64,000 nucleotides of DNA from Chitinophaga alhagiae (GTDB lineage Bacteria; Bacteroidota; Bacteroidia; Chitinophagales; Chitinophagaceae): NCBI RefSeq assembly GCF_003568665.1, contig NZ_QXMH01000001.1, forward strand, positions 2,170,001 to 2,234,000, given 5' to 3'. Shown here piece after piece: positions 52,478 through 61,372 of the stretch; position 1 is the first letter of the stretch, and every line of letters starts with the position of its first letter. Below the pieces are notes generated by a model, which saw only the letters and a list, made by a program, of their open reading frames with translations, ran no database searches and was not told where the DNA came from. Made by a program: the position numbers and the translations under genes.

Positions 52478-53241
52478 TAAAAGTGGTTATTATTGAAGAT
52501 GAAGCCCCCGCGGCCAGAAAACTCCGGGCCATGCTGGAAAAGCAGGAGGAAGAAATTGAAGTGCTGGCGGTGCTGGACAGTGTGGAGGAGTCTGAGAAGT
52601 GGTTCAACCTGTTCCCGCCCCCGGACCTTGTGTTTATGGACGTGCAGCTGGCAGACGGCCTGAGCCTGGAAATTTTCAGTCGCGCAAAGATCAGCGCCCC
52701 GGTGATCTTTACCACCGCGTATGACCAATACATGTTGCATGCGTTCAGGAACAATGGCATAGAATACCTGTTGAAACCGCTGGATGCCCAGGAGCTGCAG
52801 CAGGCCCTGGCCAAGTTCAGGCAGTTTTGCCGGCCGCAGGGTGGCGGCGGAGGATGGGAAGAAAAAATAAACCTGCTGCTGCAGCAGGTGCAGCCCCCCG
52901 CCTACAAAGAACGCTTTCTGGTGAAAACCGGGCAGCAGCTGTATTATGTGAACACGGCAGACCTGGCTTGCGTATATGCAGACGGCAAGCTCGTATATGG
53001 GCTTGACTTTGCCGGCAAACGGCATATGATGGACGGCAACCTGGCCGGCCTGGAGCAACAATTGCCGCCCAGGGATTTTTACCGGGTGAGCCGCCACCTG
53101 GTGGTGCATGTAAAAAGCGTGCGCCGCATACACCCCTGGTTCAGCGGCCGGCTGAAGCTGGAGCTGCAGCCCGCCCCTGCGGTAGAGCTGGAGGTGAGCC
53201 GGGACAGGGTAGCCGGTTTCAAGGAGTGGCTGGGTAAATAA
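52474..53241 (+). CDS. LytTR-family response regulator
   Basis: 255 aa. Receiver 1-120 (phospho-Asp in LVFMDVQLADGLS; TTAYDQYML; YLLKPLDA) and LytTR DNA-binding domain about 150-250 (RFLVKTGQQLYYVNTADLAC, FYRVSRHLVVHVKSV). Coupled to the kinase upstream. The ECF sigma gene starts 85 bp downstream from its own promoter and could be a target. Confidence 0.92.
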   Translation: MIKVVIIEDEAPAARKLRAMLEKQEEEIEVLAVLDSVEESEKWFNLFPPPDLVFMDVQLADGLSLEIFSRAKISAPVIFTTAYDQYMLHAFRNNGIEYLLKPLDAQELQQALAKFRQFCRPQGGGGGWEEKINLLLQQVQPPAYKERFLVKTGQQLYYVNTADLACVYADGKLVYGLDFAGKRHMMDGNLAGLEQQLPPRDFYRVSRHLVVHVKSVRRIHPWFSGRLKLELQPAPAVELEVSRDRVAGFKEWLGK

Positions 53242-53286
53242 CCGCCTGCAAATGTTAATGCCCCTGTTAACGAAAGCCCACCTGGC

Positions 53287-53317
53287 TTGCGCTTTCAGCT
53301 TATCTGCCGTACATTTG
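53287..53317 (+). promoter_or_regulatory. Promoter of the ECF sigma/FecR/SusCD locus
   Basis: TTG (53287-53289), 20-bp spacer, TACATTTG (53310-53317), 8 nt to ATG 53326. It fits the housekeeping consensus. Confidence 0.75.
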
Positions 53318-53325
53318 TGCGTGTT

Positions 53326-53916
53326 ATGGCTACTCAAACGGACAGAGACCTGGTGGCACTGGCAAGAGAGGAACCGGTGGCCGGCTTCAGACTGATATAT
53401 GACAGATACTGGGCGTTGCTTTTCAATATGGCGGTAAAACGGCTGCAGGATGCGGCGGAGGCGCAAGATGTGGTGCAGGAGGTATTTATGACGCTTTGGA
53501 AACAACTGCCTGGGCTGGAACCGCGGGAATCCCTGCTTCCCTACCTGCAGGTGCTGCTCAAGAACCGCATTCTCAACATATACGCCCGCAACGAAGTAAA
53601 ACTGAAATATATCCTGCAAATACAGGAAGGCTCCGCTATGGCCCATGAAAACACCTCTCAGGCGCTTGCCCTCAAGGAGGTGCAGGAGCTGATTGAAAAA
53701 GCCATACAGCAGCTGCCGCCCAAAATGCAGCTGATTTTCCGCATGAGCCGCGAAGAGCAGATGGCGCCCGCCCAGATAGCCGCTCAATTGTCGCTTTCCG
53801 TACAAACCGTTAAGAACCAGCTCAACCGCGCTACAGAAAAAGTGCGCCGGATGGTGGGCATACACGTTAACCCTTCCTTGCTGCTGCTGGTATTGCCCGC
53901 GGTGGCCGCTTCCTGA
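53326..53916 (+). CDS. ECF-type RNA polymerase sigma factor (FecI-like)
   Basis: 196 aa. Region 2 includes FRLIYDRYWALLFNMAVKRL and AQDVVQEVFMTLWKQL; region 4 includes LPPKMQLIFRMSREEQMAPA and LSLSVQTVKNQLNRATEKV. A hydrophobic tail (LLLLVLPAVAA) ends the protein, seen in many Bacteroidota FecR-linked sigmas. ATG 53326 is set by the promoter box 8 nt upstream; an earlier in-frame ATG at 53287 lies inside the promoter. It should direct transcription of fecR-susC-susD when released by FecR. Confidence 0.92.
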   Translation: MATQTDRDLVALAREEPVAGFRLIYDRYWALLFNMAVKRLQDAAEAQDVVQEVFMTLWKQLPGLEPRESLLPYLQVLLKNRILNIYARNEVKLKYILQIQEGSAMAHENTSQALALKEVQELIEKAIQQLPPKMQLIFRMSREEQMAPAQIAAQLSLSVQTVKNQLNRATEKVRRMVGIHVNPSLLLLVLPAVAAS

Positions 53917-53982
53917 AATTATTTTTTTGCAAAGCATGGTACGTTCGGGCATGCAGCCTGTACTTAAGGCATAGCCTTGTAT

Positions 53983-54930
53983 ATGCTCAACGAAAAATAT
54001 ATTCAATACCTGCTTAAAAAGCAGCAGGAACAGCCGCTCACGCCGGAAGAAACAGCCGTAGTGGACGCGTGGTACCAGAGCCTTGACGCCCTGCCGGCGG
54101 AAGAGGTGCCTGCTGCCGCCATGTTGCAGCTGGAAAGCTGGGAGCACCTTGAAAAAGAGATACGGCCCAGGCCGCTGCTGCGCCGCCTGCGCTGGCCGCT
54201 GTCTGCCGCCGCTGCCTGCATACTGCTGCTGGGCGCCGCCGCCCTATTGCGCCGGCCGGCCCCGGTAACCGCCACCGCCGAAAGCTGGACGGTGGTAGAC
54301 TGCCCCCCGCACAAAAGAATGAAGGTGACCATGCCTGACGGCTCTTCCATCTGGCTGAACGGCGGCGCCAGGCTTACCTACAGCAGCAATTTTGAAGAGA
54401 ACCGCCAGTGCCGCCTTACAGAAGGGGAGGCCTTTTTTGACGTGGTGCCGGACGCACAGCATCCTTTTACCGTATTCACCAGCCGCCTGTCCATTAAAGT
54501 ATTGGGTACGTCCTTCAATGTAGCCGCCTACAGCCAGCTAGAGAAAGAAAAGATCACGGTGACCGGCGGCAAGGTGCAGGTGCTCGATTCCGCCGCCTGC
54601 AATGTAACGCTCCAGGCCAATGAAGAAATTGTGTACAGCGGCGCTGGCAACTTCATAAAACAGGCCGCCAACGGGCAGCAAACAGACAGCTGGCGCAAAG
54701 GGGAGTTTTACCTGACCAACATCAGCCTGGAAGAGCTGGCCATCCGCCTGGAGCAAATCTACGGTTACAAGGTCATATTTGCCAATAAAGGGCTTAAGAA
54801 CTGTGTGAACAGTCTCCGTTTTTCCGAACAAGAGCCCGTTACCAAAGTGCTGGAGCTGCTGAAGCTGATCAACAAAGTGCAGTACCGTATAAAAGACAAA
54901 GAAATCACACTGCAGGGCAGCGGATGCTAA
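53983..54930 (+). CDS. FecR-family anti-sigma/signal transducer
   Basis: 315 aa. Cytoplasmic segment (1-65) with sigma-binding character, one transmembrane helix (about 70-90; LSAAAACILLLGAAALL), periplasmic FecR domain (about 100-205; KVTMPDGSSIWLNGGARLTY, EGEAFFDVVPDAQHPF) and C-terminal DUF4974 (about 245-312; ISLEELAIRLEQIYGYKVIF), which contacts the STN domain of the receptor. ATG 53983 is used; TTG 53977 is possible. Lies between sigma and SusC genes. Confidence 0.93.
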   Translation: MLNEKYIQYLLKKQQEQPLTPEETAVVDAWYQSLDALPAEEVPAAAMLQLESWEHLEKEIRPRPLLRRLRWPLSAAAACILLLGAAALLRRPAPVTATAESWTVVDCPPHKRMKVTMPDGSSIWLNGGARLTYSSNFEENRQCRLTEGEAFFDVVPDAQHPFTVFTSRLSIKVLGTSFNVAAYSQLEKEKITVTGGKVQVLDSAACNVTLQANEEIVYSGAGNFIKQAANGQQTDSWRKGEFYLTNISLEELAIRLEQIYGYKVIFANKGLKNCVNSLRFSEQEPVTKVLELLKLINKVQYRIKDKEITLQGSGC

Positions 54931-54975
54931 GCATGCCCTCTTTTTTTCCAAAATCAAAATCAACACATCCCGCTG

Positions 54976-57900
54976 ATGAAAGCATCTGAATCAACCAACC
55001 TAAAGCTCCGCCGTATGCCGGTGAAACTATGGATCATGGCCTGCCTGCTGGTGGCAGGCTTCAACATGGAGGTGCGCGCACAGGATTACCTGGACAAGCG
55101 CGTGACCATTGCCTTCAGTTACGAAACAATTGCTTCCTGCCTTAAAAAACTGCAGGTGAAAAGCAACATCAACCTCTCGTACAACGAGAATGAGGTGAAG
55201 AAGTATTCCATTAACACACTAAGTTTTAACGAAACCACCATCACCGGTATTCTGGATGACCTGTTCAGGAACACCAACCTGGCCTACCGTACCATGCCGG
55301 AGGGGATAGCCATTTTCGCCAAACTGCAGGAGCAGAAGCCCAAAGCGCCAGACCAGCTCATTAAGGGCGTGGTAACCAGCAGTAAGGAAAAGACGCCTAT
55401 ACCGGGTGTGTCCATACTGGTAAAAGGCACCTTCAAGGGTGTTAGCACCGGCACAGACGGCACCTTTAGCCTGGCCGTACCAGCAGACCGCCACACGCTG
55501 GTTTTTTCTGCCATTGGCATGACAACGAAAGAAGTAGTGATCACCGGAACGGAAATGAATGTAGCGCTGGAAGAAGATACCAAAACGCTTTCAGGCGTAG
55601 TGGTAGTAGGGTATGGTACGGTGAAGCAGAAAGACCTCACCGGCTCCGTGTCTTCCATCAACCCGGAAGAAATGAACAAGCTGAATGCCTCCAATTTTGA
55701 TGTAGCCATGGTAGGCCGTGCGCCAGGCGTGCAGGTGGTGAAATCTTCCGGCGCGCCGGGAGCCGTAGCTTCCATCCGCATCAGGGGCGGTACCTCTGCG
55801 TTTGGTACCAATGAACCGCTGTACGTGATTGATGGTATTCCGGTAGAACTGGGAGATGGCTACGGTAACGAGCGGTACATCTCCGATTTTTCAAGCAAGA
55901 TTTCCCCGCTTTCTTCCCTTAACCCGGAAGACATTGAAAGAATAGACATCCTGAAAGATGCCTCTTCTGCCGCTATTTACGGTTCCCGCGCCGCCAACGG
56001 TGTAGTGATCATCACTACCAAGCGCGGCAAGGCCGGGCCTAAACCCAATATTACCGCGGGCTATAACGTTGCGTTTGACGATTTCACCAAAACATACAAC
56101 CTGCTGAATGCGGACCAGTATCACAGCGTGGTAGAGCAGGCCTATAAAAATGCCAATGCTACCCTGCCCGAACGCTACATTGCTTACCCCGGCGCCAATA
56201 CAGACTGGGTGAAAACCGCCACCCGCACCAGCAGCTCGCAGAACGTGTACCTCAACATCAACGGGGGCACCAACGACGGCAATACCCTGTATTCCTTCTC
56301 CGGCAGCATCACAGACCAGCAGGGTGTAATACGGCACTCCAGCTTTAAACGGTATAACCTGCGCACCAACCTGGAAACTACGCTGTTTGACAAGATCCGC
56401 ATTGGTACCAACATCAATTTCAGTGCGCTCAACAATAACGGCAGCAGCCAGAGCCAATTCTACAGCATCATGCAGTACCGCCCTGATGTACCGGTATACC
56501 AGGAAGATGGTAAATACGGCGCCGCGCCGGATAGCGTAACGGCCAACCCTTACGTTCGCACGCGTTACCTTTCTTCCATTGCCAGCCAGCAATTGATGAC
56601 CACCTTTTTTGGCGAGCTGGAACTGCTGAAAGGCCTGCGTTTCAGGAGCAGCATTGCCCTCAACATGAACAAAGGCGAGAACGAGAACTATACGCCCAGT
56701 TACGATCCCTTTGAGGCGCGCAACTTCAGAACAGGCAGCAGAAAAGACAACAGCAACAGCTCTTTTTCCCGCCTGTTTGAAAACACCCTTACTTACCTTA
56801 ACAGCTTTGGCAAACACAACCTGAACATTGTGGGCGGCGCCAGCTTCACCACGTTGCGCAGCCGCTTCAGTTCCATTGAGTCTACCGGTTTCCAGAATGA
56901 TGATGTGCTGAACCACCTGGGCGGCGCCGCATCTATCCAGAAATACGGCAGCGGCGGTACCAATAGCGGCTTGCAGTCTTACTTCCTGCGTACCAACTAC
57001 AATTGGGCCGGCAAGTATTATGCAACATTTACCGGCAGGGCGGACGAGTCTACCAAGTTCGGCCCCAACTACCGCTGGGCGCTGTTTCCCTCCGGTGCGC
57101 TGGCATGGCGTATTTCTGAAGAGGACTTTATGAGGGATGTGAAGTGGATGCAAGACCTCAAGCTGCGTTCTTCTTACGGTAAAACGGGGTCCGCCAACTT
57201 TGCTGATTTCCCTTATGCCAGTATGTTTGAGACCGGCAGCTTCTATAACAATAACAATGGCGTGTACACAATAGGCATCCCTAACCCGGATGCACGCTGG
57301 GAATCTACATACCAGCTGGATGTAGCGGTAGACTTCATTTTCTTCCGCAACAAGCTGCGCGGTTCCATCGGCTATTTTTCCAAGTTCACGAAAGACCAGG
57401 TGCTGAACCGCGATGTGATCCGTGAAAGCGGTATGAGCACGCAGGCTTTCAACCTCGGCGATTTTTCCAATAAAGGCTGGGAGCTGCAGATAGGTAGCGA
57501 TGTGGTTACCGGCAAAGACTTTTCCTGGCTGACGGACTTTAATATTACCCGCTACCGCAGCAAGGTGGCGAGCCTGAACGGCGGCGAGTACAGGAATATG
57601 AAAGTAGGCGAGCCCATCGGTTATTTTGAAGGCTATAAAGTAGCCGGCATTTTCCAGGACCAGGCTGAGATAGACGCCCTGAACAACAAAGCGCCGAATG
57701 GCCTCTACCAGGCTGCACGTACCGCTCCCGGTGATTTCAAGTTTGTAGATGTGAATGGAGACGGTACCATCAACTCATCTGACTATGTACGCCTGGGCCA
57801 GGCGGAACCTGACTTCTACGGCGGCTGGAACAATATTCTCCGCTACCGCGATCTGGAGCTTTCGCTGTTTTTCAATTTCAGCGTGGGCAACTATCTTGAC

Positions 57901-58311
57901 AATAGCGGCCGGAAGAGCTTGTTGGTATTTAATTCCAATACTTCCAATTATGGAGCGGACATCCTGAATGCCTGGCGGCCAGACAATACGGGAGCGGAAT
58001 TACCGCGCGTAGTATATGGAGACCCGAATAACAACAGGCGCGCATCTGATTATTTTATCGAGAACGCTTCGTTCTTCCGCCTGAAGAACATCCAGCTCAG
58101 CTATGTACTCCGCAAACCTTTCCTGCGCAGGGCTTATCTCAATAACATCAAGGCATATGCCTCAGTGACCAACCTGCTTACTTTTACGGGTTACAAAGGG
58201 CTTGACCCGGAAGTGAACACTGCTGCGGCCAATACTTTTGCACAGGGTTTTGACAGCAATATCTACCCCCAAACAAGAACAATTACCCTGGGCCTTAACC
58301 TGAATTTTTAA
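54976..58311 (+). CDS. SusC/RagA-type TonB-dependent receptor with STN signalling domain
   Basis: 1111 aa. Signal peptide about 1-36; STN domain about 42-110 (VTIAFSYETIASCLKKLQVK, TITGILDDLFRNTNLAY) that signals to FecR; CarboxypepD_reg-like about 125-200 (IKGVVTSSKEKTPIPGVSIL); plug about 215-340 (VVVVGYGTVKQKDLTGSVSS, TSAFGTNEPLYVIDGIPVEL); then a long barrel ending TLGLNLNF. It imports an oligomeric nutrient (glycan or peptide) together with the SusD lipoprotein 10 bp downstream. Confidence 0.95.
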   Translation: MKASESTNLKLRRMPVKLWIMACLLVAGFNMEVRAQDYLDKRVTIAFSYETIASCLKKLQVKSNINLSYNENEVKKYSINTLSFNETTITGILDDLFRNTNLAYRTMPEGIAIFAKLQEQKPKAPDQLIKGVVTSSKEKTPIPGVSILVKGTFKGVSTGTDGTFSLAVPADRHTLVFSAIGMTTKEVVITGTEMNVALEEDTKTLSGVVVVGYGTVKQKDLTGSVSSINPEEMNKLNASNFDVAMVGRAPGVQVVKSSGAPGAVASIRIRGGTSAFGTNEPLYVIDGIPVELGDGYGNERYISDFSSKISPLSSLNPEDIERIDILKDASSAAIYGSRAANGVVIITTKRGKAGPKPNITAGYNVAFDDFTKTYNLLNADQYHSVVEQAYKNANATLPERYIAYPGANTDWVKTATRTSSSQNVYLNINGGTNDGNTLYSFSGSITDQQGVIRHSSFKRYNLRTNLETTLFDKIRIGTNINFSALNNNGSSQSQFYSIMQYRPDVPVYQEDGKYGAAPDSVTANPYVRTRYLSSIASQQLMTTFFGELELLKGLRFRSSIALNMNKGENENYTPSYDPFEARNFRTGSRKDNSNSSFSRLFENTLTYLNSFGKHNLNIVGGASFTTLRSRFSSIESTGFQNDDVLNHLGGAASIQKYGSGGTNSGLQSYFLRTNYNWAGKYYATFTGRADESTKFGPNYRWALFPSGALAWRISEEDFMRDVKWMQDLKLRSSYGKTGSANFADFPYASMFETGSFYNNNNGVYTIGIPNPDARWESTYQLDVAVDFIFFRNKLRGSIGYFSKFTKDQVLNRDVIRESGMSTQAFNLGDFSNKGWELQIGSDVVTGKDFSWLTDFNITRYRSKVASLNGGEYRNMKVGEPIGYFEGYKVAGIFQDQAEIDALNNKAPNGLYQAARTAPGDFKFVDVNGDGTINSSDYVRLGQAEPDFYGGWNNILRYRDLELSLFFNFSVGNYLDNSGRKSLLVFNSNTSNYGADILNAWRPDNTGAELPRVVYGDPNNNRRASDYFIENASFFRLKNIQLSYVLRKPFLRRAYLNNIKAYASVTNLLTFTGYKGLDPEVNTAAANTFAQGFDSNIYPQTRTITLGLNLNF

Positions 58312-58320
58312 AACTGAACC

Positions 58321-59712
58321 ATGAGAACATTATATCATAACATATGGATCGCGGCGGGGCTGTTGGTTGCTTGCGGCGCCTGCAACCTGGTGAATGTAAC
58401 AGACGTGGAGCCTGTTAACAAGATATTTGAAGAAAATGCCATTACCAGCGTACAAAAAGCTCAGAGCGTGCTGTACGGCACTTACGGCCAGTTGAAAGGA
58501 ACGGAGTACCTGACGTACTTCGGCTGCGATGCCGCTTTGCTGGGCCTTACCATGAAACCCGGCCCCAGCGCCAGCTCGGAGCAGAATTATTTCAATAATG
58601 ACGTGGATGCGGAAGACTATCATGTAGACCAGTTGTACACCGCGTCTTACAAAATACTCAACAATGCGGCTCACATTATCGAGAAAACGGAAAAGCTGGA
58701 GTCTGATGAGCCGCGCAAGGAAGAGATCGTATCGGAGGCCCGCTTCATCCGCGCCCTGAGCCACTTTTACCTGCTGCGCCGCTACGGGCAGTTTTTCAAG
58801 CAGGATTCAAAATACGGTATTGCGCTGCGGGATGTGCCGCTGAAAGAAGTGAAGGCGGAACCGCGTGCGGATGTCAAATCCGTATATGCGCATATACTGG
58901 CAGACCTGGCCTACGCAGCGGAAAAAGGCCCGCAGATGACGGATTCTGCATCCAAAACCCGTGTGGCTATTTATGCCACCCGCCAGGCGGCGCTGGCGCT
59001 GAAAGCAAAGGTGCATTTGTATAACCGCCAGTATGCGGAGGCCGCTGCTGCTGCGGAGGCAGTGATCAAATCAGGCAAGTATGCGCTGGAGGCCAGCTAT
59101 GCGGACATCTTCGTTAAAAAGATCATCGGCACCAAAGAAGTAATATTCCAGTTACCGTTTGACGACAAGCAAGACCGTAACAACAAGGCTTTTATGCTTC
59201 GCGCATATTATCTCCCGTCTGATTACTATGCGGAACTGATGAAAACCGATAAGCGGTATGCCGCGGCCATAGCCGTGCAGTCTAACGGCACTTTCCGGAA
59301 TAACAAGTACAACGGCTCCACTTTTGGTGGCCAGTCGCTCACCGCAGACACCGAATATTTCCTGCGGCTGGACGAAATGTACCTCATTCTGGCTGAGGCC
59401 AAAGCCCGCCTCAACCTGCCGGATGATGCCCTGGCCGCACTGAATGCCATCCGCAAACGTGCAGACATGCCGGAAGTAACTACCACAGACAAGGCGGCCC
59501 TGCTGGAAGCCATCCGCCTGGAGAAAATGTTGGAACTGGGCGCTGAAAGCGGAGAAGATTGGTATGACCTGGTGCGCTACGCCACTGAAGGAGACCTGAA
59601 AGTATCTGACTATAAACCCAATGTACTGAATGAGACCCGTTACATTTTGCCGTTGCCGATTGAAACTGTGCGTTTGTCAAACGGCGTTACGGAACAAAAT
59701 CCCGGGTACTAA
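58321..59712 (+). CDS. SusD/RagB-type outer-membrane lipoprotein
   Basis: 463 aa. Lipoprotein signal with lipid-attachment Cys about residue 18 (GLLVACGAC). The SusD-like TPR core covers residues 60-330 (ASYKILNNAAHIIEKTEKLE, EIVSEARFIRALSHFYLLRR), and the C-terminal part has the conserved RKRADMPEVT and LELGAESGEDWYDLVRYA. It forms the lid of the SusC channel and binds the substrate at the cell surface. No polysaccharide lyase or glycosidase gene is linked, so the nutrient could be non-glycan. Confidence 0.94.
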   Translation: MRTLYHNIWIAAGLLVACGACNLVNVTDVEPVNKIFEENAITSVQKAQSVLYGTYGQLKGTEYLTYFGCDAALLGLTMKPGPSASSEQNYFNNDVDAEDYHVDQLYTASYKILNNAAHIIEKTEKLESDEPRKEEIVSEARFIRALSHFYLLRRYGQFFKQDSKYGIALRDVPLKEVKAEPRADVKSVYAHILADLAYAAEKGPQMTDSASKTRVAIYATRQAALALKAKVHLYNRQYAEAAAAAEAVIKSGKYALEASYADIFVKKIIGTKEVIFQLPFDDKQDRNNKAFMLRAYYLPSDYYAELMKTDKRYAAAIAVQSNGTFRNNKYNGSTFGGQSLTADTEYFLRLDEMYLILAEAKARLNLPDDALAALNAIRKRADMPEVTTTDKAALLEAIRLEKMLELGAESGEDWYDLVRYATEGDLKVSDYKPNVLNETRYILPLPIETVRLSNGVTEQNPGY

Positions 59713-59724
59713 AAAACCAAACGT

Positions 59725-60927
59725 ATGAACCGATCATTGAAAACCATCTCTCTTTCTGCCATCCTGAGCGTTTGCATATTTGCGAACGCTTGGGCGCAGG
59801 AAGGTATCCGTTTCAACAGCCAGGGTGCTTTTAAAAAGGTACTGGCGGAAAGCGAAAAAACCGGCAAGCTGGTGTTTATGGATTGCTACACCTCCTGGTG
59901 CGCTCCCTGCAAATGGATGGAGAAAAATGTGTTTGTGAACGACACCGTGGCCAATTTTTACAATGTCCGATTCGTGAACTATAAAATGGACATGGAAAAG
60001 GGCGAAGGGCCGGAGCTGGCAAAGCGTTATGGCGTAAAGGTATACCCCACCTACCTGTTCCTGAACGGGAAGGGCAAAGTGGTGCACAAGTCTACCTCCC
60101 GTATGGAAGTGGCCGAGTTCATGGAAGAAGCGCATAAAGCGCTTGATCCCAAACGTTCCTTTTTTGCCCTGGAAAAGAAATTCGAGAACGGGGACCGGAG
60201 CAACGAAGTGATGCTGGAGTATGCCATAGCCGTAAGCAAGTTTAACCGGCAGAAATCAGACTCCGTAAGCCGCCTGCTGATTGCGCAGATGACGGATGCG
60301 GACCTGTTGAAGGAAACCGGCTGGAAAACGATACAGCAGTTTGCCTGGAGCGAAACAGACAGGCTGGGCGCCTATTTTCTGCAGCACCGGGCAGACTATG
60401 CAAAGCTGTACGGTGAGGCGGCTGTGCGCAAGGTGCAGGACAGGCTGACCTCTTCCACGTTGTACGGTCTTATACGGAAAAAAGATTCCCTGGCCTTCTT
60501 TACACGGCTGGCGCCCTGGCAGCAGAGCGGAGAACGGGAGCTGCAAAAAAGGGCCCTGCAAATGGAAGCAGACTATTACCTGGGCAGCGGGAACATAGAC
60601 GGTTTTGTGCGGGTTACAGACAAAGGTCTGGCAGACCTGCTGAAGAACGATGACATGGGCCTGAGCTTCATTGCCCGCAGAAGCCAGTACGAAGCCGGCA
60701 AAAACCGCCGCGTGCTGGAACAGGCTTACAAAATGGCCAAACGCGCGGTAGAGATCAACCCGGAGGAATACAGCAACCAGAGCACCTTTGCAAAGGTTTG
60801 CCAGGAGATGGGCTATAAAGAGGAAGCATTGAAGGCGGCAGAGCGATCTTACCAGCTGGCCCTGAAAGAAACATCTAAAATACAGGGGCTGGCGCAGAAG
60901 CTGATAGACGACATTAAGGCGATGTAA
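59725..60927 (+). CDS. Secreted thioredoxin-fold protein with C-terminal helical repeat region
   Basis: 400 aa. Signal peptide about 1-24 (ILSVCIFANAWAQ). Residues 30-150 form a thioredoxin fold with redox motif CAPC in TSWCAPCKWMEKNV and cis-Pro in VKVYPTYLFLN. Residues 165-400 are helical, with TPR-like pairs near the end (AYKMAKRAVEINPEEYSNQS, CQEMGYKEEALKAAERSY). It is the last gene of the sigma/FecR/SusCD locus, 12 bp behind SusD, and would act in the periplasm on disulphides. A terminator follows. Confidence 0.85.
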   Translation: MNRSLKTISLSAILSVCIFANAWAQEGIRFNSQGAFKKVLAESEKTGKLVFMDCYTSWCAPCKWMEKNVFVNDTVANFYNVRFVNYKMDMEKGEGPELAKRYGVKVYPTYLFLNGKGKVVHKSTSRMEVAEFMEEAHKALDPKRSFFALEKKFENGDRSNEVMLEYAIAVSKFNRQKSDSVSRLLIAQMTDADLLKETGWKTIQQFAWSETDRLGAYFLQHRADYAKLYGEAAVRKVQDRLTSSTLYGLIRKKDSLAFFTRLAPWQQSGERELQKRALQMEADYYLGSGNIDGFVRVTDKGLADLLKNDDMGLSFIARRSQYEAGKNRRVLEQAYKMAKRAVEINPEEYSNQSTFAKVCQEMGYKEEALKAAERSYQLALKETSKIQGLAQKLIDDIKAM

Positions 60928-60942
60928 CAAAAGCATGCCATC

Positions 60943-60984
60943 AACAAGCAGCCGGTCTCTACTTTGAGGCCGGCTGCTTGTTTT
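60943..60984 (+). terminator. Terminator of the SusCD locus
   Basis: AACAAGCAGCCGG (60943-60955) pairs with CCGGCTGCTTGTT (60970-60982), followed by TTTTA. Confidence 0.9.
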
Positions 60985-61035
60985 ATACGGAACTTGTTAT
61001 ATTTGCTCCCGAGTTCTTTACTTATTTCTTTCTTT

Positions 61036-61212
61036 CCACAGCGTGGTAGGCGGTGAAAGCCGTCTTTAATAAGGAACCGTGTGCAAATCACGGGCTGTCG
61101 CGCAACTGTAAGTAACTTCCCGGTTACTGCCATACATGTTCATTGTATTGACCTGAACAATACGAGAAGAACGGCGGTAATGTTACAAGCCAGGATACTT
61201 GCCCCGCTGTGT
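61036..61212 (+). ncRNA. Cobalamin riboswitch upstream of metE
   Basis: Canonical B12 aptamer. The core reads GTGCAAATCACGGGCTGT then CGCGCAACTGTAAG (61081-61112), and the B12 box is AGCCAGGATACTTGCC (61189-61204). P1 forms from ACAGCG (61038-61043) and CGCTGT (61205-61210). It should repress metE when adenosyl- or methylcobalamin is bound. The 130 nt between the aptamer and the start codon form the expression platform. Confidence 0.93.
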
Positions 61213-61273
61213 AAGACCAATGCTTTCGCGATTTGAAGCAGTAGTCGGGAACGGAAGGGCATGCCCCGCTGTG
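61200..61273 (+). repeat. 12-nt direct repeat in the riboswitch platform
   Basis: TGCCCCGCTGTG occurs at 61200-61211 (3' strand of P1) and again at 61262-61273, 62 nt downstream. The second copy also sits in a GGGCA/TGCCC hairpin. Confidence 0.8.
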
Positions 61274-61372
61274 CCCATCATTCCTTATCTTCTACCCAAT
61301 TCCTGAAAGCGTACCGGAAACTGTAAGGAACATTAATGCACATTAATGTTTCACTTAAAAAGTTTGATGCGT

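Noticed and set aside
52441..54147. 568-codon frame antisense to LytTR, sigma and fecR genes
   Set aside because: It spans three well-supported genes on the other strand and their promoter.
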